DNA of 64,000 bases from Branchiostoma floridae (GCF_000003815.2 NC_049981.1:10879478-10943477); one strand, 5' to 3'; counted from the first letter of the stretch, positions 1-12,401 are shown. Translations and numbers: made by a program. Notes: a model not told the origin generated them from the letters alone.

Positions 1-341
1 AGCTTGCAGCATTTATGTTTCTTTATTACATTTTCTTATCATAGTTGAAGTAAAAAAGTACAGATATATCGAAGGATTTTCTATTTTTAAAATAACTGTA
101 ACTATTCACCTTCCTCAAAAAATAGGACAGGCCGAGTCAGATATGAAATGATGTAGGTGCGGGAGGGCAAAGATACTAATCACTGCAGGGCTCTGACGTT
201 AGAACTGGTCGACTTCTTTATCTGAACTTCTTTGCACACGTTTCTGTCACTTTGATTCTGTCATTTAACCAGTTTTGACTTACAAATGTGCTGTCCAAAC
301 CTTGGTCCAAACATGGCCTGTCCCAGGAGAGGGGTCAGGTT
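1..341. other. No gene seen (left edge)
   Basis: AT-rich sequence with no splice-consistent coding exon that I can support. It probably lies in an intron of the gene whose last exons are at 2023-2776. Confidence 0.4.
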
Positions 342-821
342 AAGGTAGCAGAACACAGTTTTCGGCCTATGGGGATTTCTATAGTTAAGGGCCTCAAGGT
401 GACTAGCTTCGACGCAATGAAAAATATAGTAGGGTGCACTTTTGGAATACCAAAATCGGATATGTTTGAGTTGAAGGTACAAGCCACAATATATTAAAAA
501 ACAAAAAAATACTGTCGGCGTATCGTCTTCTCACGCCCTCTTTGAAATGCCCCTCTGCGGAGGTCACAGAACTGCAGCCGGCTCACGCTAGAAAGGCAGT
601 TGCGTAATGGAGCGCATTTATACACAAAATAGAAAACTTTCACAATCCAAACCATGCAGTCTCAGAGTCGACACCTTCCGTGACCACGTATCACAGGTTA
701 TATCTGGCTGCCCCTCAAATAAGGCTTTTTACCTCTCCTTCAACAAGTTTATCCGTACTATTTTATGTACCCGCGTCATACTCCCCGGGGTTCGCCCACT
801 AATACTGTGTTCTGCTACCTT
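342..821. mobile_element. MITE with AAGGTAGCAGAACACAG termini, copy 1
   Basis: The sequence begins AAGGTAGCAGAACACAG and ends in the exact reverse complement, CTGTGTTCTGCTACCTT, at 805-821: a 17-bp perfect terminal inverted repeat bounding about 480 bp. No transposase is encoded, so it is a non-autonomous DNA element. The class is unknown to me; flanks read TTAA on the left and TTGA on the right. A diverged relative lies at 34823-35033. Confidence 0.8.
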
Positions 822-938
822 GAACGAACTTGACCTTGGATTTTTTTTCGTTCAGACAACAAAACTAGTAAAGATGTAAACTTCTGCCAATTAACTTTCC
901 CCACTTTCAAGCGGTTGCTGAGATTTCGGCAACTTTAT
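342..938. repeat. 597-bp direct repeat, copy 1
   Basis: This segment recurs at 1343-1939 with a constant offset of 1001 bp, and I found no mismatch between the copies when reading them side by side. The left edge coincides with the first base of a MITE terminal repeat (AAGGTAGCAGAACACAG); the right edge runs about 117 bp beyond the MITE. The 404 bp between the copies is not repeated. Each copy holds the same 90-codon open frame, which resembles no protein I know. Confidence 0.95.
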
Positions 939-1342
939 ACTTTGGCACCTGCCACTAGGTAGGCCCCGTACAGGGCTTATAGAACGGGCCATTTAGTGGT
1001 CTCATTATCTGATCAAATTCACTATTCTGGTTGCTCTTTTCATTAAAACGGAGACAATCTGTGTCTGTTGTTACGTTAGGAGTGATTTAGGGTTAGATTC
1101 AAGGTTAGTTGCCGCAGAAAAGGGGGGGGGGGTGCGGGTTTCGGGCCAAAGGCGCTTTCACACTAAGTCCCATAGTTAAGCATAGGGAAAGGCCCAAAGT
1201 GGCCGTTGCCATGGCAACGGCCGTCTGACGGTAGAACAAACAGGCTTATTTCAAGGGAGTCTACGCCAGGACCTGACATACCAAGCAACTTTGCCCAAAT
1301 ATAACGCTTTTGTCAGTTTTTGGCCAATACCCGTTGCGGTTG
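939..1342. other. Unique spacer between direct repeats
   Basis: 404 bp present once, between the two 597-bp copies. It holds a short poly-G run (about 1122-1131) and the palindromic string GTTGCCATGGCAAC near 1205. That string fits the consensus of an RFX X-box, but nothing here shows it is used. No coding signal seen. Confidence 0.5.
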
Positions 1343-1822
1343 AAGGTAGCAGAACACAGTTTTCGGCCTATGGGGATTTCTATAGTTAAGGGCCTCAAGG
1401 TGACTAGCTTCGACGCAATGAAAAATATAGTAGGGTGCACTTTTGGAATACCAAAATCGGATATGTTTGAGTTGAAGGTACAAGCCACAATATATTAAAA
1501 AACAAAAAAATACTGTCGGCGTATCGTCTTCTCACGCCCTCTTTGAAATGCCCCTCTGCGGAGGTCACAGAACTGCAGCCGGCTCACGCTAGAAAGGCAG
1601 TTGCGTAATGGAGCGCATTTATACACAAAATAGAAAACTTTCACAATCCAAACCATGCAGTCTCAGAGTCGACACCTTCCGTGACCACGTATCACAGGTT
1701 ATATCTGGCTGCCCCTCAAATAAGGCTTTTTACCTCTCCTTCAACAAGTTTATCCGTACTATTTTATGTACCCGCGTCATACTCCCCGGGGTTCGCCCAC
1801 TAATACTGTGTTCTGCTACCTT
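1343..1822. mobile_element. MITE with AAGGTAGCAGAACACAG termini, copy 2
   Basis: Same element as 342-821, carried inside the second copy of the 597-bp direct repeat. It shares its right flank with copy 1, so it arose by segmental duplication and not by independent insertion. Confidence 0.8.
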
Positions 1823-1939
1823 GAACGAACTTGACCTTGGATTTTTTTTCGTTCAGACAACAAAACTAGTAAAGATGTAAACTTCTGCCAATTAACTTTC
1901 CCCACTTTCAAGCGGTTGCTGAGATTTCGGCAACTTTAT
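1343..1939. repeat. 597-bp direct repeat, copy 2
   Basis: Second copy of the segment at 342-938, apparently identical. It ends about 80 bp before the first supported coding exon of the unrecognised gene (2023), so the duplication lies in an intron of that gene or upstream of it. Confidence 0.95.
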
Positions 1940-2022
1940 TGCCTAGCCTTAAGCGAACCCAAACCAAGGAGGTTAATCTCCTTGGTGAAACACTTTCAGT
2001 AAAAAGAAATGTATTGTTACAG

Positions 2023-2776
2023 GTATCAAAGCAGGACAGACAACTTCAGATGGGCTCATCACATTATGGGGAGACACCTGTGGGGAGCCGTGTGACAACA
2101 CTCCTCCTGATGTCATCATGGATGGGAAGCACTATGTGAGATAACAGTCTCTATGCATGTTAGGGAATACTGTCCCTCAGATGGCCATCAAATACAGATC
2201 CTGTGTTTGAGTAAAGAAAGCCATGAGCACGTTTAATAACCGACCACACTCAAAAAGAGTATGGGTCCATCCAAATGTGATAGCTCTTAGACTCTTATGA
2301 TGTAGTCTTGGAGTAGAGTATAGGGTGTTTGTCCTAGGACCCAGAGGGCCTGGGTTCTTATCTCACCTTTATTAGACAGATTTTCTCGCTTAACTGAAGA
2401 TGAGTGCCTATCTATGGTTAGAGATGTGCCATTTGTAGGAAGTTAGATAGAAGCCCTGTGTTTTCAAGCCACACCTCCAGCATGTTAAAGAACCAAATAC
2501 ACTTGCGAAAAAGAGGACGGTGTGACTGGTCATATAAATCTGTCTGAATATGTAGCTTATACACTACAGTAAAAACCTGGTGTATGTATGCAATGCAAAC
2601 AACGAACATACAACAATCTGGTAAACATTAAACTTATAGCTTTGTTTTTCCTCCTCCAGGAGATTCGGCGGCCCAAAGACGTGGAGAGAATCATCCAGGA
2701 CGTACGGATGGGACGCGACCCGGCAGCCCGCCCGCGATGGCTCGTCAACCACAGCTCGCTGTCTGAGGCTTTGTAA
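2023..2776 (+). CDS. C-terminal exons of an unrecognised protein
   Basis: Two exons splice in phase. Exon 2023-2135 follows a TTACAG acceptor and ends at ACTAT|GTGAG. Exon 2660-2776 follows CTCCTCCAG and ends in TAA. The joined frame gives about 76 residues with a Cys pair (DTCGEPCD), then DGKHYEIRRPKDVERI and a basic, proline-rich end, WLVNHSSLSEAL. The first exon has no start codon in this frame, so upstream exons probably lie left of the window or were missed. Reading exon 1 in the other open frame breaks the phase with exon 2. I do not recognise the family. The gene is incomplete here, and its 3' UTR probably runs into the AT-rich stretch that follows, where an AATAAA occurs near 4491. 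Confidence 0.65.
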
Positions 2777-5700
2777 AAAACTGCATGTTTATAAGGGCAC
2801 AACAAGCTGATTGATTTGTGTGAAGGATCATTTGTAAATAGAGATTATTAACATAATAGAAGCTTTACACGTTATTTCTGTAAAGAAAGTAAAGTATTTA
2901 CAGACAAGCTTTTGATCAGTCCTCTGGTACTTCTAAAGTTGAAATGACCCAAAGCCTTTGATCCATTGCTGATGTCATGCTTCCATCCAGGTCATGTGAC
3001 ATAGTCTGTGGGTCATTCAAACTTGAGAAGGATTGGAGAACTTAAATCTAAAGCTTGTAGGTAATAAGCAATTTACTTTGTGTACAGAAATACTGTGTAA
3101 AGCAACTGTTACTAATGAGTTTGATAAGTTTGATCTTGGATTCAACTGGTATTTCTGAGCTGTAAAGTCATAAATTTTGCTCAGTTTTATGAAGTGATAG
3201 TAGTCAGATTTCCTTCTAACTCATGCTTACTATACTCTACTTCTACTTTAATATGTTTGAGAACCAAGTGAAGTATATGTCACCATAGAAACATATCAAA
3301 TCATTCTAAAGAAAACTGCAATATATTACCATATAGAAGTGTATGTGTGTGAATTACTGCAGGGATATCAAATTACACAAGATGTATCATACCATACTGT
3401 TGAAATATACAAATTTACATTGTAGAAAAATAGCATTATACTCAAGAAACATATGAAATTACTTAGTACACAGATGTTTCAATTACATGTACTGTATACA
3501 CCCCTTGGCAATTGTTGTAAATTGTTCACAGGGATTTTGCAAAGGAGGCACTTGCGGCATTTTAGCTTTATAGTTGAAAAATTGCAGCAGTGCACTAGTA
3601 AGGCCTAGAAAAAATGTTTCTGGTTACCTTTCCAACCCTAACAAAAACCTGACTTCAGCCTTTTTTGGGGTGTACGGCTAGACAGGGGCATTAAGTGTCC
3701 AATCTGAAATCTGAGCTCAGTATGATGAATTTTGAAACAGAATTTTTATTTTGCATTATAAACAGTTAGACCTTTAAAAAGTTTAGTTAAGTGTTGTTAA
3801 CATTGCATTTCCTTTCTCAGTTTATATTACTTGTCCTTGTACAATGTATAACTACAAAAAGTATTTGAAAAGTACCAGTTCCTGGTGCATTACATTTTCA
3901 CACTGTTAAACTGTACTTGTTTAGGCACATTGGCAGAAAAAAAGAGAATCCCAAGGCCATAATCTGAAACACAACATTAATTTTCCTAGGCCTTAGAAAG
4001 CACTTGCTGATTGATTACTAACCTAACACTGGTGACACTTTAGATTTGGAATGACACTTGGATGTACGGAAATCTAAAGATACAAAGAGCCATGCTTGTG
4101 TGATGGTGTATTCAGCACTAGGGACAGATACATGTAAATACTAAACAACAGCTTATTCTGGAAGAAAAATGTTATCATCTGTGCTAGTGGGTTAGTTTTC
4201 TAAATGACCAACTAATATTCATCATCATCATTATCATTAGTCATCCTTATGATGAGGTGGAACAAGTGATGTTTGAAGAATATTAAGACTTCAAAAATGA
4301 AAATAGATGTCAAAATGCCAATTATATAAATATTTCAAACTGTAATGCCACCAGCACACATACTTAACTGCAACCTAAATTCAAATGCTAGCCTAAAAGT
4401 TGCTGCATTGTTACCTGCTAAGAAATTGTCGCTATCTAAGTGTTTAGTCAAATGCACTTTATGCTGGTATCTTTTTAGTTTCAATGTTGGAATAAAAAGT
4501 ATTTCTCTCTAGTCAATCAGCTATGTATTTATTTACTTAAAAGTTCATCTGTGTTGGTAGAAGTCATTCAGGATCAGAGCTGACCTGCAATTTCCAATTT
4601 TTGGACTGTCCAACATTTCTCCAGTCTTTGTCAAGTAATGAACAATCCCCTGCTTGTAATGACAGATGATGATCACAGATGAATGCTTGGTGAGCAGTGA
4701 TCATAAGTTGTAGTCTATTACATCCGGTATATCTCTTTTGAGGGATAGTCGAAATTTTTTTTGTTGGAAATTAGTTCAGCTTTGATATAGCTTTGATATA
4801 TTTTCTGTTCTGATTCTTCTGATACAGTTGATAACTGTTGTAAGTCAGAACTGAAAACCATTGCAAAAAATTCAAATGTACAGTACTTAAAGCTATTTTC
4901 CAGTGTGCACTTGTGTGTAAAATTAATCTTTGCAAAGATGTTTAACTAAATCTTTATGATGTTTTAAAGATAGATAAAAAAAGAAGTATTCTATTCAGTA
5001 ATCACTTGTTGTTACGTGTAATTCTTTCATAGACAATAGCATGACAATCTGTAGTTGTGTTGTTCATCTTGTTTTATTCAGACATGACTTTGTACATCTT
5101 CAATAGCAAACCAGTTTACAAAATCCAAGTAGCAAACAAATTTAGGAAAATAGCTCATCAGATACCCACTACACATTACATCATTCTGAGACCTCACAGA
5201 TCATAGACATTACAGCTACATCTAAGGGTAGCAAAAATTGGAGATTATCAAGAAAGTTACTCTACATAATTATTGGCACTTAATCTCATGGAATGAAACA
5301 TAGGGAACTTCCACACATGTTGTAGTGTGTGTCAAATAATCTCAACTTTTTTTCTCTCTTAATTAAATCATGACAGGTGACCAATGACCATTAAGGATTC
5401 TAGATAGTGTCACCTTCTCAGCGTACTCAATGCAAGAAACTATTCAATAAAAATAGGTGCTTTGAAAAATTTAGAACTTTGATTTCTCCGAAAAGTCTAA
5501 CGTTCCACTTGAGTTCACTGAAAGTACATGCATGATTGTGTACTTAAAATTTGAGCACATAATTATAAAACAAAAAACGGATATTTGCAGTGCTTAGACC
5601 TGGCTCACAATATAAACTGAAATATATTGAGGGCATCTGACATTGAGCATTTTGTTAAATCTTAAGCTTGTCAGATTGCAACAATACCTCCAAAAAAATC

Positions 5701-6394
5701 TTTCCTTGCATTTGCCATACTTCCACATTCAAATGAGAGTTTTCAAAAATAAAATACAACCCTAATGGTGTAAAAATGACTAAACCAGTTTACTCATTGA
5801 CTTCTGAGTCATACCAGAGATTTTCTTTTCAAAATATTTAAAAAAAAATTTCAAAGTTAGCTTTCAATCTTAGCTACTCAGCCGTAATAAAAACAGAGAA
5901 CTCATTGTACAAAGTAAGTACATTCCTAAAACGTAAAGCAAGGAAAAAACTACACAGATGTACTTTACATGAATAAAACTGAAAGAGAATCAACATTTTT
6001 AGCCTTTTATCACTGCTTCTTGTGACACAAAATGAATAGAAGGATCCACCCCTGTGGTGTCCACAAAAAAAACAAGCTGCTCTTGCGCTTACATTGCCTT
6101 CCTTTCAAAAGTAGCTACATGTCAAACTAATCTTCACTTTTATCAAGTCAGAACATCATCTCATTAAACAGCAACCAAAGAGAACTAACTGTTACAAGAC
6201 TCCAATGGATTATAGTTGGAGGAACATGAACTTGAAGCCTGGATACCAGTGTTGTTTGTTTTGTCGGTACGGAAGACATTTTCCTTACGCCATCAAAGAA
6301 CGGAGGTATCCAGGCCAACAGCGACCACTTTTGTGGTGTTACTTAGCAACAGTGCCACACCCCACCCTCAGCACATCTTTGCTGCATGGACCTC
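2777..6394. other. AT-rich non-coding stretch between convergent genes
   Basis: About 3.6 kb of AT-rich sequence between two genes that converge on it. It probably holds the 3' UTR of the 2023-2776 gene (AATAAA near 4491 on the plus strand) and that of the minus-strand RRM gene (TTTATT near 5073, an AATAAA on the minus strand). I see no coding exon, tRNA or clear mobile element in it. Confidence 0.5.
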
Positions 6395-9300
6395 TCAGCG
6401 GCGACCACCAAAGCCATACTGTAAGCAACAGTACAGTGTAAGTCTAACTTCAAGTACATTTCTTAAACTCTGACAGTCTCCCATAATAGATCACCCAGTG
6501 ATAAGTCAAGCAACAAACCCATCAGTCAATCAATCAAACATGTAATAAAGTTTAATGATCTCATTCACTATAACATTATTTCACTGAAAACACAAAGTAC
6601 AGAGGTATAATACATTTTGAATCATATTCTTCTTTGCATTTATTTCAAATCAAAATCAAAAGCATTTACTATATATGATTTAGGCAAAAAGCATAAGACA
6701 TTACCTCCCGCTTGTTGGCATAGTCCACACGTATCTGTTGAGAGGAAAGACAAGAAATTTCATGGATGTTATAAACTCAATAAACTTAGTAATATGCTTT
6801 GTGAGGAAAATACAATCAAGTCAAGTCTATCATTATGCAATGTCAAGTAAACTTGTTCATAGTTAACAAGATGTGGTTCAACAAGATGCAACTCTTTCAC
6901 ACACACAAACACACACAGCATATGCAATATGTTTGTAAGACACTTACCGTGCGACCGTCCAGTTCCTGCTCGTGCATGGCCGAGCGAGCGGCAGCGGCCG
7001 CATCCGGGCTGTCAAACGTGATGAACCCAAAGCCCCTGTCAGAATGAGAGAAGATTCTCAGCGATCATTCAATACAGGCTTTACTTGAGTGTGAAAATAT
7101 ATTGCTGTGTCGCAGTGCAATCAAACTTTTACCAGTGACAAGCTCAACATAAGGACCATTTTGCCAATGTGACCACTTTTTGTTGTACATGTGCCTTAAA
7201 CAATTTGTTCCATTGAGATAAGTATCAAGAATCCTGTCCACAGTAATCAACTGACAACACAGACCAGATATTATTGGTGCTCTTCTTGGGCAGTTTTGAC
7301 TCTACATAAATATCAAGTATGCATTGTGACAAAAAATACCTCAAGGCTAGGGCTGGGTATCGGTACAGCGTACCGGTACAAAACCGGTTTTTCTTATTGG
7401 ACCGGTCCAGAAAAACCGGACCTGAAAAAATTAGGTGGAGCGGATGTTGGACCGATTAGAAAATTAACATATCATTTTATCAGGCATTCACACGTTTTGG
7501 CGCTTGCAGTTGGAAGAAAATGACAAGAGTGAAGTAGAGTAGAGTTTATAGTAATTTCTACCAAGTTTTACAGCCAATCGTACAGGTGCAGTTAGCGTTG
7601 TAGGATTTTAAAACGCCAGTGTAAGTCTAATACTCCACCAGACAGATTTCTTTGTAGTGAAATGGACCATTGGTATGAGTCATACTGAATCAGGTCCAGG
7701 TTCAGGTCCGGACCTGGACCTGATCCTTTGGACCTGAACCGGACCTGGACCTGAATTTTCTGTACCGGTACCCAGCCCTACTCAAGGCTATAAAAACAGG
7801 ATGCAAACATAAAATATGGAAGTGACAAAGGAATATGACGTACCGAGATCTCCCTGTCTCACGATCGGTGATGATCTTGCATTCTGAGATCGACCCAAAC
7901 TGGCTGAAGGTCTCACCCAAAGAAGCTGTGAGAAAATAGTACAGAAGAAAAATTTTCACATCACAATGAAGAACATCTTATATGGCAGAAAATCATTTTT
8001 TTTGGTAAACATCTTCTTTTTTTTCAAAACTCCTGGCTCTTATTTTAAATAATGTAAGAGGTCACACGTTTGTCTTCCACATTCTTAGTTAAGTTCCAAG
8101 AAATCTACTAAAGTACAATGTATGACTGATTGTACAACAACTTGTGTGGGTACACTCATTCAGCTATATTAGAAACAGACTGTATTAAAAACACGTCATG
8201 CAGTTATGTCTTTATGCAAGTCAACATACAACTGTCATTGTATATTGTGCAAGGTTATGATCAGAAATGAGAAATCCAGACTTACATTCAGTGGTGCTGA
8301 AGTTCAGCCCACCAACAAACAGCTTACTGTAAAGAAAATAATTCATTTTAATATATCATATCTCCATATTTTTCCATACAATATTTTCAGAGCCTGTACA
8401 AAGGACTACTGAGCTTCATCATGTTGTCAATTGCTAATAAAAGTATGTTAAGGTCAGAATTCTTAAAACACTAAAATAGATTTCAAGATTAGGTCAATTA
8501 CCAAATACCTTCATTTAGAAATCTAGGTATAGTACTGTAATTGCATTTTAAGTTTGCGGAGATTTAATTTTGCGGTACGGGAAAAAGGACTTTTCGCTGT
8601 GGTTTTAAATTCACAGTAGCATGCGCTGTACTTTCTTGCTGCCATGGAAAAACATAAAACCACCGCGAACATTTCTGCATTTACAGTATATCTATTGCCA
8701 TAACCTTTTCAAAATCATAAACTGACGTTAATACCCAGAATCATCCTGAGAAACTAATTCATACAGCATACTCGAACTTGTATCTATGTGTTGAAGATAT
8801 GAAACCACTACAAAGCGCTCTAAAATCATCATCATAAAATAGCCTAGAAGAAAGAGTAGCACCACTTTTCTCCTGTTTAGAAAAAAAACTGTTACTACAT
8901 GGGCATCTAAGAAGTCCTTGACAACTGGAGTTCAGTACTCTATGTGATATGTCACCATTGACCACTACAGTATATGATAATGTAAAAGGCTGAAAGGCTG
9001 CAGCAATATGGTTTGATATAGGCCGTAAATTATGCGTAATCCATTTTTGACATTGAACACCTAAAACAGCAATATAGAAATGGCATGTTTGTTAGCTTTC
9101 TCCGGCAGCTAAAGAAAAAAATGTGGTTCGTTTCCAAGAATTTTAAAAAGATAAGAATTTTCGTTTCTCTTAAATCTTTTCAGTAAAAAAACACGTTTTT
9201 TGTTTCTCACACATACAAATCACATTTATCTAAAAATCAATACAAAATGTTTTAAACAAAACAGTTTCTGAACGAAAAAGTTTGATGATTTTTCCAGCGT

Positions 9301-12300
9301 TTTGGTATAACTTAGGCATAGGGAAAAAATGTTGTGTTTCTGACTTTCCGGTTTACCCAACCAAACCTTGCAAAAACCTGTAATCCCTTGCCTTAGTTGG
9401 GTACACCCTAGCGGCTGTCTAAGGTACTGCAGTAAAGCTTTCTTTGTTTTCGTGTTCAGGACAAGCTGTGGTCACAAGGTGGTACAGCATACATAAAGAT
9501 AGCTACTGTGGCAGAGAATAAATGCTTACTCTCATGTCCCTAATAAACATACCTTCCGGAATAAACATACCCCCCGGACAAATCCTCAATATCTAATAAA
9601 CATACCCCCCGGAATAAACATACCCCCCGGAAAATTACCAAATTGACAAGTATTTAACTGTGTCCATGCTATTTCTGTCCAAAGAAAAGAAGATGATAAG
9701 CAGGTAGGTTCTTTTTATTTATTTATGCCTAAGAACCACATCAGTTGTATAAATAATGAGCTGAAGAACTATCTTAACTAACAGATATCTTGTTCGAATT
9801 ATGATGTTTTCTCCATTTTGTAATAAAAGGTACAGTGAAACCTGCCTTATGAGTAACCTGAGTATAGGGGCCACTTGGCCATTTCGGTCAGTTTTCGTCG
9901 GTCCGTTGGATTTTTTTACCTAATCATAAAGAAATAGTCAATAGCGGTCACCTGTCGAATGCGGTCGCGGCCAGACGATTTTCGGTCCGGCCGCTATGCC
10001 AACACTGCCGATAGCGGCGCGACTGGCGGGGTTCACTTTTTTCAATTTCTGCACTACATCAGCAAAATGTAGGCTCAAATTAGACGATTTACGAAGGAAA
10101 CGTTGAATAAAGAGACATTATACAAAATTATGTGATTTTATGCGAAGTTTTTCCACCAAAGTGGTGTTGAATTCACGCGGCGTTTCTCTTTGCACTCTAC
10201 GTATACCCTTCTCTACATCGTCATATCTGTGCAAACTGGAAGACTATATGGACAGATTTTACAAATAGACCGTCCGTTCATGTATCTGATGTTTTAGGTT
10301 CTTGAAATGCATGTACGCTGTCACAATTTTCGTATTCCGCGGGCCAAAAATCTCCGGTAGTTTTCCAAGATGGTCTTCCAAGATGGCGTCAGCAGCAGAT
10401 AAACAAGGTCACTAGGGGTCAGTGGGCGACTCCATTTTTCCAAGGTAAAATGTCGCAACAAGAATTCTCATGTGTAGCATGAAATACAGTGATTACGGTA
10501 TAAAAACGATTAAAATCTATTACATGAAACTTTTTTATGTGAAAACTAGACTAAGGCTGATTTTTGCCGGGGAAATAAGCCTACGTAGAGAAAATTTATT
10601 TCGACGTGACCTTCTCGGCATAATGGCACATGCATCTACAGAGGAAAGTGTTTGTGGCGGTTTGAAGCTTAGAAATGATTATGAACTTGCTGTTTTTACC
10701 GACGAATTCCTGCCGTTTTGGAGAATATGCGGCGTCAAAACTCATCACAAGGGAAACGAAGTTATAGTTGTTATTTTTACGTCCAGTATTTATTATGTGA
10801 ACGAATCACTCTTCCGCCTCGCTGACGAAAGAGCATGGAACCACAAGACCGGAAATTCCTCGTGCAAGGTGCTGGTTTACGATGTAAACAGAAACTGTAA
10901 ACTACTACTAAATTAAAACTAAAAGTTATTTATGTAAAAATTGTATTTCAAAACGTCAGTGTGGTATCTTATTTTCCCCCAAGAACAACATTTACTTCGT
11001 AGCGTCATAGCGAGATGGAACGACATCACCGAAAGTGTACCGCGTACGCGGGTCAAAACGCGGGGAAATCCGCGCTGTTTCGCCCGACAAATAGTGAATT
11101 TTGAGCAAAAATACCGCGGAAATATGGGCAGAAACCCAAAAAACTTCAATTCTTTGAGGGTTCTGGCTTAGCAAAGCCCCAATTTTCAGAAAAAAAATAA
11201 ACGTACCGTCCAAAATAAGAACGTACCGGGTGGATTGTGAGGCTGAAAAAAATAAACGTCCCGGTACGTTTATTTGGGACATGAGAGTAGTAAGTTCTGT
11301 TTTTTTTTTGGAACTGCAGGGGCTGATTTTGTTCCCGACTTTGGACATCGGACAAGAATAACTCAAGAATGTGTTGATGCATCATCAAGATTTTTAGCAC
11401 TTTTCTATGATGCTGTGTTCTCATGAATCGATTCCTCTGAAATCTTTTTTTTAAAAAGAAGGAAAAATGAGAATGCCTACCTACCAACCTAATTTTTGTC
11501 AGGACTAAAATCAGAAACACAACATTAATTTTCCTAGGCCTTACCCAGGCTCACGTCCTCCCATACTCATGGTGATTGGAAGCTAATCTGTAGAAGGCAT
11601 GAGAAAAATATTGAACAATCAGGACAAAAAACACTGCTTTAAAAACATAGATAGACAAGGATAAGTGTCAGCCTAATCATGAATTGTAAAATGACTGCAT
11701 TGTTTGCACTATAGTCTATGTAAACGTTACCTGCAACATGAGCTTTGCAGCTTCATATTCATTTTTCATCACTTTGTTCTACCTTTCTATTTATACAAAA
11801 CAGTAATATTTTTATCAAATAACTCAGTAACGTCACACGTTCAAGTTCCGACTTTTAAGACCGAGGTGAATTCTTATAACATGACCTTTGCCTACGAATG
11901 GCACTAAAGTTGGACTCATGGAGTCGCCATTGAATTTTTTTGCTCATTTGCATATTTTCCCGCCAAAATGCGACGCAATGCCTGCTCATTTGCATACAGC
12001 AGGGGCACACTGCATGGAAAACACTGAGCCCTAGTTTTAGATAGTTAAACTGCGCACATTTTAGTAGGTACATATTTTAGCAAAACTATTAACTGAACAA
12101 TTCACATCGCTGCTTTCTGACTACTAAGGAAACCAAGTGCCCCCCTCCCACCAGCCCCATAAAAAAAGACGAAACACGTACTCCCATTTTAGCCCAGTTT
12201 CCTTTGATTTATGACCGATATTCCATCGTAACTGAATCATTATGCATCTTTACTAATCTAGTGTTACTTTTACGGGCGGATTTTTAGTGGATGGTGGCGA

Positions 12301-12401
12301 ACCAGTGAAAGAATCCGTACTCACCGAGTCACAAGTCTCTGTAGAAAAATGGGCGAACGGCGAACAGACGACCAGCAAGATACCTCACGGAATGACGTCA
12401 T
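6395..12401 (-). CDS. Single-RRM RNA-binding protein, putative mitochondrial presequence
   Basis: Six minus-strand exons agree in phase: 12401-12325, 8326-8286, 7925-7844, 7035-6948, 6734-6705 and 6418-6395 (stop TGA), giving 113 residues. The RRM starts at residue 27 with RNP2 (KLFVGGLNF) and has RNP1 as RGFGFITF, with the usual DRETGRSRGFGF run of CIRBP/RBM3 and glycine-rich RNA-binding proteins. The tail after the RRM is only KREYGFGGRR, far shorter than the RGG-rich tail of CIRBP. Residues 1-26 (MTSFREVSCWSSVRRSPI, then FLQRLVTR) are Arg/Ser-rich with one acidic residue, like a mitochondrial targeting peptide; that is inference. The start is the first ATG after an in-frame TGA. It should bind single-stranded RNA. 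The 4-kb first intron and the third intron carry MITEs. Confidence 0.88.
7348..7780. mobile_element. hAT-like MITE (TAGGGCTGGG family), copy 1
   Basis: Starts TAGGGCTGGGTA and ends TACCCAGCCCTA, flanked by a perfect 8-bp duplication CTCAAGGC (7340-7347 and 7781-7788). Inside are inverted GGTCCGG/CCGGACC runs. An 8-bp target duplication is typical of hAT transposons. No transposase. It lies in an intron of the RRM gene. Confidence 0.92.
8533..8688. mobile_element. TA-flanked palindromic MITE (CTGTAAATG family), copy 1
   Basis: TA-CTGTAATTGCA at the left and TGCATTTACAG-TA at the right, with inner CGCGG/CCGCG-rich arms. Flanking TA dinucleotides in every copy suggest Tc1/mariner-type insertion at TA. 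It lies in intron 1 of the RRM gene. Confidence 0.8.
9541..9633. repeat. Minisatellite, ~18-bp unit
   Basis: Four to five copies of AATAAACATACCCCCCGG, one pair separated by a short spacer, in intron 1 of the RRM gene. Confidence 0.85.
9832..10038. mobile_element. Short TIR element (CAGTGAAACCTGCC ends)
   Basis: Left end ACAGTGAAACCTGCC and right end GGCGGGGTTCACT form an imperfect terminal inverted repeat around about 200 bp; inner GATAGCGG and TATAGGGGCC stretches may continue it. The CAGTGAAACCT start resembles pogo/Tigger-type ends. No coding capacity. Confidence 0.5.

Noticed and set aside
607-879. 90-codon open frame, repeated at 1608-1880
   Set aside because: It lies inside a MITE and the duplicated block; identity between copies reflects recent duplication, not coding constraint, and it matches no family I know.
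9541-9633. CRISPR-like array
   Set aside because: The units are directly tandem with no unique spacers of constant length, and the genome is animal; it is a minisatellite.
10470-10916. 148-codon open frame on the plus strand in the RRM gene's intron 1
   Set aside because: Composition is AT-driven, it has no recognisable domain or flanking splice sites that I can link, and nothing nearby supports it. A transcript would change this.
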